The notes beneath the pieces were generated by a model. The model did not search any database, had not been told where the DNA came from, and was given only the letters and a program-made list of their open reading frames with translations. A stretch of DNA of 64,000 bases, from the NCBI RefSeq assembly GCF_000972845.2, contig NW_020853535.1, positions 653,501-717,500 of the forward strand, in the 5' to 3' direction. The position numbers and the translations under genes were made by a program. Shown here one piece after another: positions 1 through 13,345 of this stretch (positions are counted from its first letter, which is position 1; every line of letters begins with the position of its first letter). The stretch is from Larimichthys crocea. Taxonomy: Eukaryota > Chordata > Actinopteri > Sciaenidae.

Positions 1-1634
1 CCGCTCTGCCAAGTTTCCGTTTGACATTTGAAAATCTCGCCTTGAATCCTCCTGACCTTCATTTTGCAGGGAAATGCTGCCGACCCTCAGCTAGAGATTA
101 ACATTAGCTTTGTCTGCCACTGTCTTTGGCCCCAGTAGAGAATTACTATGTGAGGGTGAAGAGAATGTATGTGTGGCAGTGTGCATTTGGAGACGTGTGT
201 TCGAGCGTGAAAGTGCATGTGTGTGTGTGTGTGCAGTCACGTGAAGGATAGATGCTAACAGAGGCCAGATCACACAGGGGCTTTGCCAGGATCCACTACA
301 TAATGAAAGGGCTTTATGAGGAGTCAGACATGGCCCAGTTCTCAGGCTCCAGCAGCTGGAGATTGAAACCATGGGAGAGGGCTGCAAACGAGCTGATTAC
401 AGGCCCCAGTGTCCCCTTCATGTCTTACCACCATGTAGTAAAATATCAGTCTTAATTCAGACTTAATTTGAGTAGCACTAGCTTGAGTACTTGTCTCTAA
501 AGCCTTATATATCACCAAGTGTTAAGTTTAAAAGCATCATTATTCAACCCACCGTATACTGTGTTTGTCATATCTATGTCAGCTCAAACATGCTTAAAGT
601 GACACATATTTGGTGTCCATGTGCAACCTGTAACTGTGGTTTCACCTTCCAAGGACCCCCAGCACAGTTAAACACTCCTTACATTTTGGTCACACTTTCT
701 ATTAATGGTCAATATAACATTGACTAATGTTTAACAGATCAGTTGTGGTGTCACAGGCAGAAGGGAAAGGCTGCCAGCTTACAGCTGTTGATAATAAAAC
801 TTTGGGGTTGCCAGGTTGTAAAAAATCCTGCTTATTCTTTTGTTTCTCCTCCTCATTTATAAATATCATTGTAAGCTACAAATGTTAATAAGTCATTAGT
901 AAAGGGCCGTGAGTCAGATGTCAAACAGGCCAAAGGAATGGCTGATGAGGTAAAGAACTAAAACAACAATACAAGTAGCATGCTGCCTGGTTACACCTCT
1001 GAAACTGTGTCTGCGGTTTTGATCCTGACACAGGGTGTTTTTTGGGCATCAGTGAAGTTGAAATAATTGCAGAGCATCAGTGTCACCACTAGAGAGCTCA
1101 TGTCTATATCTAGCTCTTTGTTTTGGTTCTAGTGAAGTACATTTAGTGAAACTTTTTTTCAGCGTTTCGAGTAATTCTTTAGTGCCTTTGCAGTCACAAA
1201 CACTTTGACACGACTTCCTGTTGCTATCTTTACTGGAAAGGGGGTTTTTATACTTCGCTGCAAGTGGTTTCACTTCACATTCAGCATCTGCGCTTATTCA
1301 AATGTGTAGGTGTGAAAAAAAAGGTCACTTTATTTAGAAATTTGGTTCAGCAGAACAACAATCACATTTAACTGCTATACCAAAGTGTCTGCTACCGTGA
1401 ACACATTTGCACTTTGACTTGTGCACAAATCTTGACTTTAACAGAAAGAACACATCCTGTGTTTGGAGGAATTGCACTCAAGTGTACATGATTTTTATCG
1501 GTATGTTTAGGCTGCAGAACCGGCTCACATACTGTAGCTAAGTCCCAGGGTTTCTTGCTAACCGGCTCAACCCAGATGTGACTGGGCCAATCCGGCTGCC
1601 TACAGCTAGTTCATCCACATGCCCTCTTTGTGTA

Positions 1635-1676
<42 letters not shown>

Positions 1677-2455
1677 CCTTTAACAGGTAAAGACTGAAGA
1701 GTTAAAAGTGTGCAAATATCACACGGTGAACTCCAAAGGCTTTGCGCCAGGTAACAGTCGGGTGCTGAATAGTTTGGAGCCTCGGAGAGAAATGCCGCGT
1801 CCAGGCTCGAGTTTTCCAAGACGGCCTAATTATGCAGCAACTTGTGGGAGAGGTGGGGGCACACTTGTAGAGTTTTTAGGAGGGATGCACTTAAATTATT
1901 GCCATTATCTCCCAGTTTTGGCTTTAGCTGTGGCACTTTTTTGGCAGTGTACCGTGAAGTGCCTGCGTCATCCCAGTGCCTCCTGACAGTCATGATGGAG
2001 GTCACCTGGTTCAATCTGACAGTGCAGAAAATCCAGTTAATGTGATTTTTTTTTTCCACTGTGCCATGCTAACCAGGTATAAATCTTGTGCTTAAGTCAG
2101 ACTTGAAAGGAGACAAAGAAAGCTTGTGGTGTTCTGCCAACAGGCTCTTAGAAAAGTCAAAGGTTGCACATGTCTCGTCCTTTTTTCCAGGTTAAACCAA
2201 ATAAAGAAGTGACTGTCTGAAAGTCTTCGTGCATCTCATATTTCATTCTCCACATACAGTCGTTTGAAGTGTCTGCCATGGCTGTAATTAAACGTGTTGT
2301 CATGGTGACTGGTGGCCCTCATTTCCCTTAATGTAGGTTTAACAGAGGAAGGAAGACGAGCTGGCAGAAGAAAAAAAAAAAGTCCACATGTGACAATAGC
2401 GTTGTGTTAAAGACACACCTCCCCCCCTGGAGGCGAGCCCGTCTTCCTCTCCGGC

Positions 2456-2464
2456 TGATGCAAT
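2456..2464 (+). promoter_or_regulatory. Exact ATF4-C/EBP composite site in slc38a4 intron
   Basis: TGATGCAAT, about 580 bases upstream of the exon at 3038. Sequence match only; function unknown. Confidence 0.35.
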
Positions 2465-2654
2465 CCCATGGTTCCATTGCACTGCGGGAGATAATCTCCT
2501 GCCTTTCTGAATGGGTGCCGTAAGCCACGCCCCTTCTAATCTTCCCCCGTGTGCCTCAGGTTTCACCTGATACCCGCAACCTTTCACCCACTGAGGGTTT
2601 AAACGGCCTGCCTGTGGCTCAGCAGCACCAGGCGTCTTAGCTGGGATCTCCTTG

Positions 2655-2660
<6 letters not shown>

Positions 2661-2694
<34 letters not shown>
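2661..2694 (+). repeat. (CA)n microsatellite
   Basis: About 17 CA dinucleotides in the slc38a4 intron. Confidence 0.95.
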
Positions 2695-2696
<2 letters not shown>

Positions 2697-2789
2697 GTCT
2701 CACAAATACACACAGTAGCCTCGTAGTACTTGACACACTTCAGTCAACGGCCAAGTGTAGGAATCAGCCTCAGACACAGGCCAGATGAC

Positions 2790-2790
<1 letters not shown>

Positions 2791-2829
<39 letters not shown>
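2791..2829 (+). repeat. (GTT)n microsatellite
   Basis: Thirteen GTT triplets in the slc38a4 intron, about 210 bases before the exon. Confidence 0.95.
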
Positions 2830-3037
2830 CTCTGACCAGAAGCAGAGAGCCAACAATAAGTGTGTATCAGGTTGATTGCAGCTATTTTTATCTTGTCAAA
2901 CCAAGCAGATTCCTTTTGAAATCACAAAGTTCCTTGCTCCATGCTCAGTCACTTTAATATTCATAAACAGATTTGTATCTGAATCTGCACGCTCTGGCCA
3001 AAGACTGAAATGTCAATACTTTGTGTTTGTTTCCCAG

Positions 3038-4340
3038 ATCCGCTCCTCCATCACCACACTGCTGTTCAGCAAGCGAGAGTTCAGCTGGACTCGCCACATG
3101 CTGATTGCCGCTGCCATCCTGGCATTCAACAACATGTTGGTCATCTTCGTGCCCACCATCAGAGACATCTTTGGCTTCATCGGTGAGTCCTGCCTCCGAA
3201 TACTTTGACGCACAAGAAAGACAATAAAAAAAAAAAAACATGGAACACAAAGAACGTTCCACATGGACAAAGAGGAGTTAATAGAAACAGAGTGCCCGGC
3301 AGTCGAGGCCTGATTAGCACCTTCAGTTCAGGGGTCATTTTATGAATTAAAGACATTGGAAGTACAGAAGCTTAAAGCGCTGAGTCAGCTGTGCAGCCGC
3401 ATGAGCAGTCTCTGACCACTGGATCTAAACTCTCATTACCAAAACAAACACAAACATGCAGACATGTCCGCTCGATATTAAGCTGCAGACTTTTTGCACA
3501 AACAACATATATAAAAAAATCAAAAAGGGAAATTGGTAGAGGTGTTTCCTCTTACAATGAAATTTAGATGATGCTTCCTACACCAGGTGAAGCAAACACC
3601 AGATTTATCAAGTGTCAGAGCAGGAAACTGTAACACATTTTCTGCCATAGTTTGAGGTAAAAACACTCAATTTTGCTCATCTTGGAAATGAATCTTATCT
3701 AGGCCAGTAGGTTCAGGTGAAGACGTGTGTCGGGATGAGAAGGTTGTTGGTGGAAATGGATTTAAAGAAAATTAACGACTGTTATTCAAAGAGAACATAT
3801 GCATATGAGAAAATGCAGCTTTTTAAAGATGATTTAGTAAACTTTGATACTCTTGCAGCACCTCCGATCATTTTAGATTCATTCATTTCACCAAGCTACA
3901 TGTATGCATTGTGGGTAATCATTTATATATTTTGAATTGTTGCTTTAATATGAGACATATTGATGTTTGCAACATCATTGCATCATGTAAAATGCTGCAC
4001 AATATCTACATGATGCAGGCGTAACTTAAGAATGTAAAGGCAGAAAATGTAAATGTAAAAAAATAGTAAAACATTTTTTGCTTTTATTTTGTTTTAGATT
4101 TTAGCCTTTTATTCACTTTGGCATAATGCTTTTGCATATATAACCAGCAGTGTTTTATATATAGTGTAGAATTTATATGGTGTCTGATTAGCTGAATCAT
4201 CTTTTATCACAGGTTCATCTGCAGCCACTATGCTCATCTTCATCCTCCCTGCTGCCTTTTACCTCCGCCTGGTGAAAACAGTGCCGTTCCGCTCCCCACA
4301 GAAGATTGGAGTAAGTGTGCAGAAACACACACACACACAC

Positions 4341-4396
<56 letters not shown>

Positions 4397-4680
4397 ACTC
4401 ACTCTATCAACATCTTTCACACCGTATCATTTTTCTCACTCCATCCATCGAGGGGCGGATAAGATTTTCAAAACGTGACTTGTCAGAAATTTCAGCAGAC
4501 CCTCTGCTGCGCAGCATCACACATTCGTCCACATCTAATCCCTCCTCTGTCTTGCTGTGTCTCTCGTCTCTTCAGGCGGCCATCTTCCTAGTCGTGGGAA
4601 TCATCTTCATGATTGGCAGCTTGTCACTCATCGTGCTCGACTGGATCCACAACCCACCGGGCTCCAGCGGTGGTCACTAA
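3038..4680 (+). CDS. slc38a4: slc38a4-like sodium-coupled neutral amino-acid transporter (SNAT4), last three coding exons only
   Basis: Exons 3038-3182, 4213-4310 and 4576-4680 (TAA at 4678-4680) join in frame into the C-terminal 115 residues of an SLC38 transporter; GT-AG borders are seen at each junction. The first exon carries the family motif VPTIRDIFGFIG, the second the membrane segment beginning SSAATMLIFILPAAFY and then RSPQKIG, and the last a membrane helix with FLVVGIIFMIGS and a tail ending GGH. The RSPQK and FLVVGI.FMIGS wording fits SNAT4 as I remember it better than SNAT2, whose version downstream reads MKSVQKIG. Exon lengths 145 and 98 are identical to the corresponding slc38a2 exons. 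SNAT4 is known as a plasma-membrane sodium-coupled carrier of neutral amino acids, strong in liver. The 5' part lies before the window. No earlier exon is visible in 1-3037. It could be another slc38 paralogue, but SNAT4 is favoured. Confidence 0.88.
3977..3985 (-). promoter_or_regulatory. Exact ATF4-C/EBP composite site in slc38a4 intron (reverse)
   Basis: ATTGCATCA, the reverse complement of TGATGCAAT, between the exons 3038-3182 and 4213-4310. Sequence match only. Confidence 0.35.
4325..4393 (+). repeat. (CA)n microsatellite next to a splice donor
   Basis: A CA run of about 34 units with one CG interruption begins only about 14 bases after the exon ending at 4310 and fills much of the 265-base intron between the last two slc38a4 exons. 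Confidence 0.95.
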
Positions 4681-5168
4681 GCCTCCACTTGTCTCCTTTG
4701 ATTCGCATTTAAGAGTGCAGCAAACCCCCTCCCTTACCTTCATCAACTCTCAAACATTATTAATGAAACCACAACGTATGGACACAATGTTCTGCACTGG
4801 GTTAAGACATCTTGAGTTTTCCCTCCACAGAATCTCACTGGAGGGACTTTTTTCTGCCCTGTTTCAATTTTTGTTTTTTGTTGCTGTAAAGTTCTGGATG
4901 TGATACAACACAAACGAGAGAATCAAATCCCAGAGAAAGAGGAAGCAGACTGGTTTAATCATTATCGATATCATTATTTTCAGCGATAAAGAGACAGAAC
5001 AATCACACGCGATGCAGCCCTCACCTGAAGCAGATCTGTGAACTGCCGTTTGTAGGGCTGGAAAGACGATACGAGTCCTTCTGTCCTCTGGACTTGAAGG
5101 AGACATTTGAGGGTGGAAGTGTGTCGTCCTCCATGAAACAAGGAGCACTTTGTGTGTACAGCTAACGC

Positions 5169-5215
<47 letters not shown>

Positions 5216-7797
5216 CATAAACTTGTATTTTCAAGCAACTAGCCACAGAAAATCCCTGAAATTAAAGCAGTCGGCACATCTAAAGAAAAGCGTTTAATCA
5301 GTAACGTCATTCGATCATGTTGAACTTGGATTCAGGATCATTTGTTTTACTTCACTGCTCTGCTTCAAGTTAACAATCAGAAACTTTGCCAAAGTCTTCA
5401 TGCACATACAGTTTTAGTCGATCAGAGCTTCCTCGCCAGCTGTTTTTATCCTAGCTGTGTACACAAAGTGTAGAGATTCTTTCAGTATTACTGTCACAGA
5501 GGGATCTGAACATGCAAGCTATCTATGTACATAATGAAGTGTGTCTACTTAAAAAGATGTATTGTAGGCTACATAATATCTTACTTGACCTCATACACAC
5601 GGCATATACACACAGCTGGAATAATTTATTAGGCATGAGAGGACAGTGAGGTATATAAAACCACAGGTTATTATTTTTAGAAGTAATTCATTGGCAAAAT
5701 GTGTTTTTAAAAAATATTTGAAACATGCTGAAAATTCAACTAAGCCAAATGTGAAATAGTTCATTTTAAATGGTTCAATTCAAGTTGCCAAGATTGTAAA
5801 AAATGTTTTCAACTCGTGCCATAACTATCATCGTCACCGCCGGATAATAATTCACACATAGCAATGTGATTATGTGCTATTCAACTTCAAAGAACAGTTT
5901 GATGTCTTGGGAGATGCACTTATTCATCGAGATTGAGATGAGGCGATTATCACTACTAGCAGGAGGATGTGACTGTATGAGACTGTAAAATTAGCTCAAA
6001 AACTGTGCTGCTGACCCAGTTTCTTGCTAAAATTCTAAAATTTCAGTCTTAAAATGGAAAAGACAAATTCAGATAGTGTGTTTTGCAGCTAACCTCTGTT
6101 TCGTTGAGGTCTGTTAATATCAATGAAACGATTGATCACCCGGTAGTAACGTAATCTCACGTAACGTCAACAATTACATCACAACTTTAACAGGATTTTT
6201 TATAATTATTATTATTATTGTGCCTTCTGCATTTTTCTCCTTATATTTGGCTGTGTCTCTGGTAGAATAACAACATCAGAACCTCATCTCGCCTCTTCTC
6301 CAATGCCGTTTCGTTACATTAATAGATCCTTTGCGGATCTATGTACGTGAAACAAATAGATATTTCAAATGAAATAGTGTATTATGTGCATGTTTTTGGA
6401 TTACAAACATGGTCTTTTTGGACAATTGTATATGCTCTGTAAATAATCGTTATTTTATGGTACACTGACACTCATTGTCTGTGAGTGGGTTGTTGGGGGA
6501 TTCTGCCTTACAAGTCTTCTGCAATCCTGTGTTTGTTTTAGTATATATAAATATATATATAACGTATGTTAGATCTTTTTTTTCCTCTTACTGTCTGACA
6601 GTATGTTTTTTCCTTTTATTTGAAGCTTGTATATTTGTAGAAAAACTGGTCTCTATATATCCATTTTCATGTTTTAATGTTAACATGTCATATCAGGACG
6701 AAATTAATCAACAGCCTACTTCATATCATAAACGCAGAAACACGTTTTTTCAAGTTATTGGCTCCTGCTGACCAACGCTGGGTTGATGATAAAGCCACAA
6801 GTAAGCAGTATTGATGGTGTTAGTGCTGTGACACCTAACAGAAGCAAGATGAAGTATTTCATGACAACACTACAGGAAGGTTCCAACAGGACAGAACACC
6901 TCGATCATTTGTAAAAAGAGCTCACGGTCCTACTATTATTTATCGTATGGCATCACGTATGCTAGCGTGACGCACTACAGAAAGAAAACCTTCCTGTGCT
7001 TGCCAGTTCTGAAGCTCGACCAGGACAATCGTACACAGTTCTAGTTTATACCTTACTGTGGCTTCTAATTTATATCACTGCTCTCATAGAAGAAACCTTT
7101 TCATACTCAGTTGTTGGTGAGGTTTTATTTCCATGACATTACTTGAACTGAAGCTTTCCACGGCCTGATAAAGTCTGCAAGCTTCATGACCGAAGGTTCC
7201 ACACGGCCCCTTCAGTACTCATTATGAATGTCCAATAACTGATTGTTCTTAATTTCAAAATCTGGCTCACTCTCTTTGGCTGTAACTTCATTCATCTCCT
7301 GCTGTCAGTGGCTTGTGACTGCTCATTGGCAACAGGTTGCAACAGGTTGGGTTCTTCCTCAGGTTGGGTTTTTTAAATTGCTCTTTTTACTAAGAACGAC
7401 GAGAGGCGGCAGGTTTTCAGCAGAATGCCCCCAACACCTCTTTAGTATCTCAGGTCTGGATGAATTTTCTTCTCACTTTTGGATAACTTCAAATCTGTTC
7501 ACCTTTTGCATGATTGAGCCAAGCTGTACAATGATGTTGTATATTGTGCTCGTCTAGATGAAGTTCCGAGCTAATTCTGACAGTGTTTAGAAAAGAGATG
7601 TGCAGAACCACCTGCCTTATTTTTGTATGACACTCAGCCGTGGAGAAGCCCTTTCTCAATGTTTCTGCTGTTCAGTGTCTCTGCTTCCTGTGGATCAGGC
7701 TGAACATTCAGATTTGTAATTTTACCCAGACAAAGGGGATGTTTTTTGTATCAGTGATGCTGTTTCATTATGATGAACAATAAAAATGTGAAATGAA
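4681..7797 (+). other. slc38a4: Long 3' UTR of slc38a4 with a candidate polyadenylation signal
   Basis: From the TAA stop the sequence is AT-rich and non-coding. The first AATAAA that I find on this strand is at 7779-7784, followed by T/GT-rich sequence at about 7803-7825, so cleavage near 7797 is inferred and the 3' UTR would be about 3.1 kb. It includes a (CA)n run (5178-5211) and a piece of a dispersed repeat (about 5895-5995) that recurs inverted at about 10660-10735. An earlier non-canonical signal could be used instead. Confidence 0.5.
5895..5995 (+). repeat. Dispersed fish repeat fragment, copy 1
   Basis: The string GTCTTGGGAGATGCACTTAT at about 5911-5930 recurs in reverse complement near 10700-10730, where the same bases run on into ATTCAT. 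The text also resembles an unclassified interspersed repeat common in fish DNA. It lies inside the presumed slc38a4 3' UTR. Confidence 0.5.
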
Positions 7798-8309
7798 AAT
7801 AATTTTTTGTACTTTTGTTGTATTTTACAAGAGATTTTACTAAGCACTATTATATAAGCCCCATTTTGAATGTGTGTTTATTCAAACACACGCCAATGCT
7901 TGCATAACATGTTTGACCAATCTGGCGTCTCAGGATGTAACATACAAAGCCATATTTCTGGCATAATGATCAGATGATATTAGGCCTGCACCCCCCCAAA
8001 AAAATAGATTCTCCTGTTCCTGTCTAGCTAACATCTGCTGCTGACATGTAACACCAGCTTGTAATGTTCCAAAAACAAGAGGTGGGGGGAAATGAGTTAG
8101 GTAATCTTGCAGATACATTACCTTGGCTCCAAAATCAAGCTGGACAAGACCTATGGAGGGCCAAGAGAGCCATGAAAATTGTTATAAAGCGATTGGGTGA
8201 TGGGATCCTTCAATTAACAAACAAACTCAAGCAGGCAAGTACATTTTCAATTTTATTTAAAAACAAACAAGGTATGGAGAAAACCTCAAGTCCTCCTGCC
8301 TTTCTACCC

Positions 8310-8520
8310 TTTGGACCACTCAAGGCCACTTAACCTTTTTTACAATGACTGCATTGGATGCTTTGCAAGGTCCCAACTGCTCATCTAATCATTTAAACAC
8401 AGCCTTCGGTAGCAATCTGGGGTTCAGTGCCCAAGGACACTTGAACATGCCGACTGCATCAAACCAAAATTCTTCTGATTAGTAGATGATCCACTCTACC
8501 TCCTGAGCCACAGTCGCCAA
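8310..8520 (-). repeat. tRNA-derived SINE-like element
   Basis: Read on the - strand, the element starts near 8520 with GGCTCAGGAGGTAGAG, like a pol III A box region. A degenerate B box (GGTTTGATGC) and CAAGTGTCCTTGGGCA follow, and it continues to ACTCAAGG-type sequence near 8310. This order and wording match an abundant fish SINE as I remember it. The boxes carry substitutions, so it is an old copy. Confidence 0.6.
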
Positions 8521-10654
8521 ATGTCAATGGTTGTTTGTCATTACCTTCCCAAAATTAACATTTGATCTCATACTCCATTTGTTCAGTAGATGTCAACTCT
8601 TTCCAAAACACATATGACCAGGACAAAGATTTTTAAAAAATGGTCATATTTAAAAGAAACCAACAATGACTTTGCTGTACTGACACCTACAGTACAGCCA
8701 GCCATGTGTTGATATCCGTTTTCTTAAAGATTCCAGACAATAATCTACACAAAGGTAATATAAAAAACGTTTTGTACCATTTGCTACCAGAATTCTGCCA
8801 CTGGAACTTTCATTCTCATTGCATTCTTATTCTTATTGCTCTTTTTCTCTTTCTGAGGGTTATTTTCAGAGGTGCAAAGCTCATGTCCAGTGTTGTATAG
8901 AAGTTCTAGTATTAGTACTTTACTTGAGTATTTCTTTCTTTAAAGACTTTATATTTTTCTTAAGAAAATGTAGCATTTTCATTCAAATTTATTTCTGTTC
9001 ATAAATGAAAGAAGATCTGCCATCTCTTATGTGTGCAAACTGCAGAGGTCATTGCATGGTCATCGAGGTCATTAACTTTAAAGTCAAAGCCTTTTGAGGA
9101 CATGGAGACTTGCCCACTGAGAAATATTTGGCAACATCTCACCCGGGTCTCATGTTCTGGACACCAGCAGCTTGAGTCAGATTTGTATCCAACTTAAACA
9201 CATACGGTGCGTCGATACAATCATTTTCAGCTAGTATACCATGTTACTTGAGACTGACGTCACGACTGTTAAATCTCCTTTGGGACAATTTTCAACCCTC
9301 TGTGCAAACGAATGTTGCGCAGCAAAGACAGATATGTTTGTATGGCTGAGGCTGAAGGGTTGGATGTGCTCTGCGTGGGGAGAAGGACATGGAGAGAGAC
9401 AGAGTGTACGCAGCATCATCAAATCAGGATGCAGGTCACATTCCAACATACGGTTTTGCTGTAAATCTGGTTACACAACTCCCATCAGCTTTAACCTCTG
9501 GATGATAACCTGCCGTATCCTCCCTTCACCTTGCTGTGCTCTCTGCTCCGTGCTCAGACTTCCTTTAACACATTTACATTCAACCCCCTGGCCTTTTGTT
9601 CCCCCCTCGCTCCTGTCTTAATGCATGAATGTTCAATTAAGTGTAATCACTCTATCCCCACATATTTATAGAATCGTGCTGACAGTCTGTTATCCAATTG
9701 AATATACAAGTCAGATCTCCAGTATGCATAGCTATAGTCAGTGTGCAGTGAAGTCAAATTAAATGTTTTCATTTCCCAGAAGTCCATTGGGTTGTTAGTA
9801 TTTGATTTATCCTGTTGGTAGTAGCAGATGGGAGGGTTCTGGTGCATGATTGATTAATTGATTTGAAAACTACATTCATCTGCTATACAGCCACACTAAA
9901 GCAAACCACCAACGCAGGATGCAAAAAGGGTTCAACCAAGTGTGAGTCACTGTGAGTGCGGCTATTTGGAATTAATCAGTGTACAAGAACAATGTGCTGT
10001 CCCTTAGTTTAGGGTAAATAGCCAGTAAACCCGATTTTCTGATGCGAAGGCATTCAGTAACTGAATCAGTCAAGAAATCCACATTCATTTAAGACTCATC
10101 ACCTCCGTGTGAAAATGATCCACACCTGCTTTGTCTTTGAGTTTGGCTGAATAAGGACATGTTGTTCTGTACAAATTCTTGACAACCCACCTTGACTCCT
10201 GCACTCTTCTTCTTCTTCTTCCTCCTCCTCTGTTTCAATTTTTCATGATTCCCCGCTTCTCTGCTATTTTCTTCACTGCCGGGACACTCTCCTCTCCACT
10301 TTCTCCCTCCTCTTCCCTCTTTGGATCTGCAACTGTGCAACACACTCCCCCCTTTCCCCAACCCCCTTCTCTCCCTGCACCCCCCACCCCCTCGATCTTC
10401 TTTTTATGAGGATTAACTGTACTCTTCTGTACAGTGCGGTGAATTCCAGGAATACGGCCACCGTTAATAACCTACTATCTGTGTGGGAAAAAAGGCTCAG
10501 CAGCACCAATCTGCTGAGGTTTTTAGTCAAACTCGCCAGTCGTGGGGTCACATAGTATCGGCTGAAAAACTCTTTAAGAGAGCTTGGATTAGCCTGATTT
10601 GAACAACAAGAGAACCATACAGTAAAACACAGACTAGTTAGCACAGAGAAGTTG

Positions 10655-10735
10655 ACAAGTATGGAAAAAACCGAAAGCCTATAATCAACTTTAATAATGA
10701 ATAAGTGCATCTCCCAAGACATTAACTTTGGATCA
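10655..10735 (-). repeat. Dispersed fish repeat fragment, copy 2 (inverted relative to copy 1)
   Basis: The reverse complement shares more than 20 consecutive bases with about 5910-5935. Beyond this core the two copies diverge quickly, so both are short old fragments. Confidence 0.5.
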
Positions 10736-11697
10736 GTCAAACACTGATTATTTACAAACTAAATCAGAAGTAAAATATGCTCATCCGATTTCTCTGGTGA
10801 ATTCTCATGATTTCTGAACCTTCAACATGCTTTTATTCACAGTTGTTTGGGTTAGGGTTAGCAGCAGCACAACAAGCTGTAAACACATTAATATTTTATC
10901 ACCTGTAAAATTTATATGGCTAATGTGTTAGCAAACATTAGCTTATTTACACAATCAGTAGATATGGAGTTTGTAAGGAATGTCCAACATTCACCTTTGG
11001 TTATGATTTGGTCACCCAAATACTCGGCTAACCAAAAAGTTGCACCAACAATGAGCTAAAGTGCTGTGTAGAGCTGAGGAGAGGGGTGGGTTTAGGGTCT
11101 TTCTCATACATGTTGTCATTTGATTCAATGGAAATATTAAAATAATGATTATAACAGCTTTAAAAGAAAAGAGTCTAATGGAGAGACAGGCTGCTCTAGC
11201 CTCCATTGATCAGACATTTCAGACATTAGCCCACTTCTAGGTCATGTGGCAGCAGACTAAGCACAGAAGCTACAGTAGCCTTTTTACATTTCCTAAAGGA
11301 TCACGGTCCTGGGGTCTGAGGCCAGCTGGAACACTTTTTATACTCCCTCCAGCATTTTTTCTGGGTAGGCATGTACCCTCACCTGCCATTTTTATAGTGC
11401 CAGGAAGACCTCCTGTGGTAGGGTTCATGAAAGAATAAGAGGTCGCGGAACAAGGGTCGTACCGGTAACTACATCACAAACATGGTGCGTTTACAAGCAA
11501 CATGTTTTAGCAAGAGAGTATGTGTTCTGTTTGTCTCATTGCATTTTAAATGTTTAGTTATTTTTGTAGTTGCAGATGAGGATAAGGCTGCAGCTATTGG
11601 TAAGCTTCAATATCTGTAAATCTATTTCCCTACTAGTATTAAGTCAAAATACTAAAATATAAAAATGCAAAAAGATGAGTAAAAAAAAATAATAAAA

Positions 11698-11752
11698 TAT
11701 ATATATATATATAATAATTATATATATATATATATATATTATATAATCTACA
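11698..11752. repeat. (AT)n repeat with internal palindrome
   Basis: Alternating AT runs flank a short TAATAATTA interruption, so the tract can fold on itself. Confidence 0.85.
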
Positions 11753-13124
11753 TACGGTATATATCTTTTGCCCCCCCGCGGAAGGCCCTAGGTTACTATT
11801 CTCTGAGGGAGAATGTGTTTTTCAGATATGAAGGTACAGCATACATCATTATTTTGCATGATCCCCAAGAGCTCATAGAAAAAAAAAATATATATATATA
11901 TGATATGATATCATTTTGTTGCACTGTGTAAGTGTAACAAAGAACCAGACTTATCTCGCAGAATCATCTGAGAGTGAGACAGGTATGATTATGATGTTTG
12001 TATTGAACCTGTTCTCATCATCAGTTTAACACACATGAATACGTTTTAATTATATTCATACATGCTGAAGTTTGCTTTGTGGTTTTATTTATTTAATTCA
12101 GTTGTTGGAACAACAAATATAAGTCATGAGCTGACCTTGATACTGGTGTTCAGTCAGCTGACCACAACTGTATATTTTCCTTTCAGCACATTAAATACTG
12201 GTAGCCGTCACACTGGTAGCAGAAGTACACGTGCTTTTCAAGATTAACAGAGGCGTGTGCGCAATTATGCACCTGGCTCAGCAGCGTGATTTTCATTAAC
12301 TACTTAATTAATTATTGAAGTATTCTTACGTGACAAATCTATTTCTTCCTACACATCAGCCTCATCACATCAGGTTAGTTGTTCCAGTGAAAGTATTCTG
12401 CTGTTTAAATGTAAATCTTGAAATATCTACAGTATAATGTGTGCTTGTAATATATATCCATATACTGAACGCAAGAACTACTAAATATGGTAACAGACAA
12501 CATTAAAAATACATTTTTACTGTACTTTAAGTTATGCTAGTCTCCTCAATGCACTGCTGCAACGTTTTTGAAGCATGAATGAATAAATATATAAAAGCAT
12601 GACACAATCTGACAGATGAACACTGAGGATGATCTATGGAAATGTTAAGGAATTCACATGCAACACTGTCAAAAACCACATGTACACCCCCTGTCCAGCT
12701 GGTGGCAAGTGTGTCAATGGCTATATGTCTCAAGAATATTAAAATGGCAGATAAAAATACATTATGGTGGTATGTGTACAACCCAGTCTGTTAAGTAACA
12801 GCCAACAAGTCTAACAATGTCTGGCAACGATGAAGGATCACGGGGCACCTATTACAGTAAGCAGATTGTCTCATTTCCAACTGCTGATGTTTCTGTGTTA
12901 CTGGTGGCATGTATAAGAGGTTTGTGAAGAGCTGTTGTGAAGCTCAGTGTGGTGGCAGTCCTGCGTCTTCCGTCTCTGAGCTAATCCAAACAACTGCAAT
13001 GACGTGGATCATCAGTGGAGCTGAGGCGAGCTGAATAAAGCCTGGATGCTCAGAGATAATTCATATGTGACAGCACCCACCTGTCAATATATTTAAGCCT
13101 TAATATGATTTGAACCTGTCAGTT

Positions 13125-13345
13125 CTATAAAAATTCACTCTCAGTACTGTTGTCATGAATGGTGAAATTAGCTATAGAGACCAAAACTGTTTTTTGTAGC
13201 AGGCTGTAAACATGTTTATTTATTATTGTCCCCATGTTAAAATGTCCATTTGAACATGGGGACTTATGGAGATTGACTTGTTCTGTAGCCAGCCTCAAGT
13301 GGACGTTCCAGGAGCTGCAGTTTTTGGCACTTCCTGTTGCCATTT
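13125..13345 (+). repeat. Dispersed repeat, copy A
   Basis: The blocks TATAGAGACCAAAACTG, ACTTATGGAGATTGA, GCCTCAAGTGG and CTGCAGTTTTTGGCACTTCC occur in this order here. They appear in the same order on the opposite strand at about 23650-23790. It is a non-coding interspersed repeat familiar from teleost DNA; its class is not clear from the sequence. Confidence 0.65.

Larger units (their letters stand above)
1..3037 (+). other. Intron of slc38a4 (5' end outside window)
   Basis: No exon matching the preceding part of an SLC38 protein is present, so the whole stretch is read as intron. It holds a (TG)n run at 1640-1674, a (CA)n run at 2661-2694, a (GTT)n run at 2791-2829 and an exact TGATGCAAT at 2456-2464. 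The acceptor is a TTTCCCAG at the end of the stretch. Open frames here lack any recognisable protein. Confidence 0.7.

Noticed and set aside
4864..5246. Open frames with long CVCVCV stretches
   Set aside because: These are translations of (CA)n/(TG)n microsatellites; the same applies to those at 33343-33643 and 56277-56714.
10273..10740. 155-codon open frame on the - strand
   Set aside because: No family resemblance. It overlaps a dispersed repeat and a pyrimidine-rich tract; composition explains the open frame.
10853..10866. GGGTTAGGGTTAG, telomere-like
   Set aside because: Only two units; chance or an old scrap is enough to explain it.
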